The notes under the pieces were generated by a model that saw nothing but the letters and a program-made list of their open reading frames with translations, was not told the DNA's origin and made no database searches. The position numbers and the translations under genes are program-made. A stretch of 7,044 nt of DNA from Desulfurellales bacterium (GTDB lineage Bacteria > Campylobacterota_A > Desulfurellia > Desulfurellales > Hippeaceae), in the NCBI GenBank assembly GCA_027064405.1, contig JAMOPP010000174.1, forward strand, positions 1-7,044, given 5' to 3'. Positions 5,773 through 7,044 of this stretch are shown here, piece by piece; the stretch's first letter is position 1; the number at the start of each line of letters is the position of its first letter.

Positions 5773-6473
5773 ACTAAATCTTTTATAAACCGTTCAAAAC
5801 TATTTTCATTTATTGCTTCAACAGCCTTAGTTCCTATGACAACGGCATTTGCCACACGGCAGGCTTTCTCTACATCCTCTTTTGTTCTTATGCCGAAACC
5901 TAAAACTATATCTTTATCAAAATCTTTTTGTGCGTACCTGATTTTGTCATAAGTTTCATTATCAAGATTAAATTTACCCCCTGTTATCCCCCTTGTTGAC
6001 ACAAAATATATGAAATCTTTTGACACTTTTTTAACCTTGTCTATATCGTCATAGCTACTCTCAGGTGTTATGAAGTGTATCAAATTGGTGTTGTATTTTC
6101 TAAACACTTTTTCAAATATTTCACTCTCTTTAAAAGGCACATCCGCCAATATAATACCATCAATAAATGCTGTTTTTTCTGCGAATTTTTCACTACCGTA
6201 TCCGAATACTACATTTGCATATGTCATTATATAAAACTTTTTCTTAAAAATTTCTCTTGCCTTTTCTAAACTTGAGAAAAAATCAGCTTTTTTTCTTTTA
6301 TTTAAAATATTAAAAGCGGCTTTCTCTATAACCGGACCGTCAGCAACAGGATCTGAAAACGGAATGCCTACCTCTAAAAAATCGATATCACACCTTTGAC
6401 AAACTTCAACGCTATTTAAAAATTCTTCTTCGTTGCGGTAGTCGCAAACAAGATATATTCCAACTTTACTCAT
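5769..6473 (-). CDS. trpA: Tryptophan synthase alpha subunit
   Basis: The alpha subunit cleaves indole-3-glycerol phosphate to indole and glyceraldehyde 3-phosphate and passes indole to TrpB. The two catalytic acids are present: E34 in [11 protein letters not shown] and D45 in VADGP, corresponding to E49 and D60 of the enterobacterial enzyme. STRGITGG at 159-166 covers the substrate and phosphate loop, and GFGIRT at 192-197 and VVIGTKAV at 211-218 complete the TIM-barrel phosphate site. The protein has 234 residues, shorter than the common 255-270, mainly because the N-terminal helix before the first strand is missing; it opens directly at [10 protein letters not shown]. The start is fixed by ATG 6473-6471 with a strong Shine-Dalgarno sequence, and it overlaps the end of trpB by 8 bases. 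It is the last gene of the visible trp unit and converges on engB, with the stop codons overlapping by 3 bases. Confidence 0.95.
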   Translation of the reverse strand: MSKVGIYLVCDYRNEEEFLNSVEVCQRCDIDFLEVGIPFSDPVADGPVIEKAAFNILNKRKKADFFSSLEKAREIFKKKFYIMTYANVVFGYGSEKFAEKTAFIDGIILADVPFKESEIFEKVFRKYNTNLIHFITPESSYDDIDKVKKVSKDFIYFVSTRGITGGKFNLDNETYDKIRYAQKDFDKDIVLGFGIRTKEDVEKACRVANAVVIGTKAVEAINENSFERFIKDLV

Positions 6474-7044
6474 TGTTCTCCTCCAACTGTTTTATTATTC
6501 CCAAATCTTTATCTCCTCGACCGGATAAATTTATTATCACGGTTTTATCTTTAAATTTTTCTCTATTTTTCATCACATACCCTACAGCATGCGAACTCTC
6601 GAGAGCCGGAATAATACCTTCTGCCCTGCTCAAAAGCCTAAATGCCGAAATTGCTTCATTGTCAAAACAAACATCGTAGCTTACCCTTTTTTTATCCTTT
6701 AAGTAACTATGCTCAGGCCCAACACCGGGATAATCAAGACCTGCGGAAATAGAGTGAACATCTGCAACCTGACCATATTCATCCTGAAGAAGATAGCTTA
6801 ATGCACCGTGAAGTATGCCAACTCTGCCGGCTGTTAAGGTTGCGGCATGCTTTCCAAGGTCAAGAGATGTGCCCCCTGCTTCAACACCTATCATTTTAAC
6901 ATTTTTATCCTCCATAAATCCGCTGAAAATTCCTATTGCATTGCTTCCCCCGCCAACACATGCAACAACACAATCCGGCAGATTTCCATTTTGAGCAATT
7001 ATCTGTTTTCTTGCCTCTTTACCTATAACAGACTGAAAATATTT
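6466..7044 (-). CDS. trpB: Tryptophan synthase beta subunit, C-terminal half (partial, 5' end outside window)
   Basis: The reading frame is open to the right edge, giving 192 visible residues; the methionine at 6915-6913 is internal, not a start. TrpB is the pyridoxal-phosphate enzyme that joins indole to serine. Visible residues 1-9 read KYFQSVIGK, followed by the cofactor phosphate loop GGGSNA (31-36), GVEAGG (53-58), PALESSHA with the conserved glutamate at 149 (E350 of the enterobacterial enzyme by spacing), and SGRGDKD at 174-180, whose serine contacts the cofactor ring nitrogen. The cofactor lysine is in the missing N-terminal part. The sequence fits ordinary TrpB1, the form that partners TrpA, rather than the longer TrpB2. 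Its stop (6468-6466) overlaps the trpA start by 8 bases, indicating coupled translation of the two subunits. Confidence 0.96.
   Translation of the reverse strand, partial: KYFQSVIGKEARKQIIAQNGNLPDCVVACVGGGSNAIGIFSGFMEDKNVKMIGVEAGGTSLDLGKHAATLTAGRVGILHGALSYLLQDEYGQVADVHSISAGLDYPGVGPEHSYLKDKKRVSYDVCFDNEAISAFRLLSRAEGIIPALESSHAVGYVMKNREKFKDKTVIINLSGRGDKDLGIIKQLEENNE
6478..6484 (-). promoter_or_regulatory. Ribosome binding site deciding the trpA start
   Basis: On the minus strand, GGAGGAG runs from 6484 to 6478 and ends 4 bases before ATG 6473; its GGAGG core is 6 bases away. It lies inside the last codons of trpB. It supports this start even though the resulting TrpA lacks the usual N-terminal helix. 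Confidence 0.75.

Overview
This is an AT-rich bacterial window of ordinary biosynthetic and housekeeping genes, packed very tightly. I infer a low-GC, probably anaerobic, motile bacterium. Deferribacterota is my best guess, from the short 'archaeal-type' LeuC/LeuD subunits, a chemoreceptor carrying a sensor-like module after its signalling region, and codon use dominated by AGA, ATA and AAA. That placement rests on family recall, not on a search. No gene-free stretch exceeds 300 bases, and I saw no tRNA, rRNA, CRISPR array or mobile element.

Layout. (1) Positions 3-440 (+) are the C-terminal end of a methyl-accepting chemotaxis protein running in from the left edge, closed by a strong intrinsic terminator at 464-510. 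(2) From 589, five or six genes run rightward almost without gaps: an HI0933/YhiN/BaiN-type FAD oxidoreductase, then leuC, leuD, leuB, a YfcE/MJ0936-type metallophosphoesterase, and the ribosome-assembly GTPase gene engB (ysxC/yihA). (3) On the minus strand, trpB (5' end outside the right edge) and trpA run leftward and meet engB tail to tail, with the two stop codons overlapping.

How the genes work together. LeuC and LeuD form isopropylmalate isomerase and LeuB oxidises its product, giving two consecutive steps of leucine synthesis; leuA is not present here. TrpA and TrpB form tryptophan synthase, the last step of tryptophan synthesis. The phosphoesterase and EngB are housekeeping passengers at the end of the leu unit, and translational coupling is suggested by the junctions (ATGA overlap, TAA immediately followed by TTG, and a 79-base overlap).

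I do not see a new biological system. What deserves attention is how control signals are squeezed into coding DNA: a terminator for the trp unit that lies inside the end of engB, a terminator-like hairpin inside the phosphoesterase gene, an engB start deep inside the preceding gene next to a possible -1 slippery site, and a promoter placed so close to the FAD oxidoreductase ATG that its message may be leaderless.
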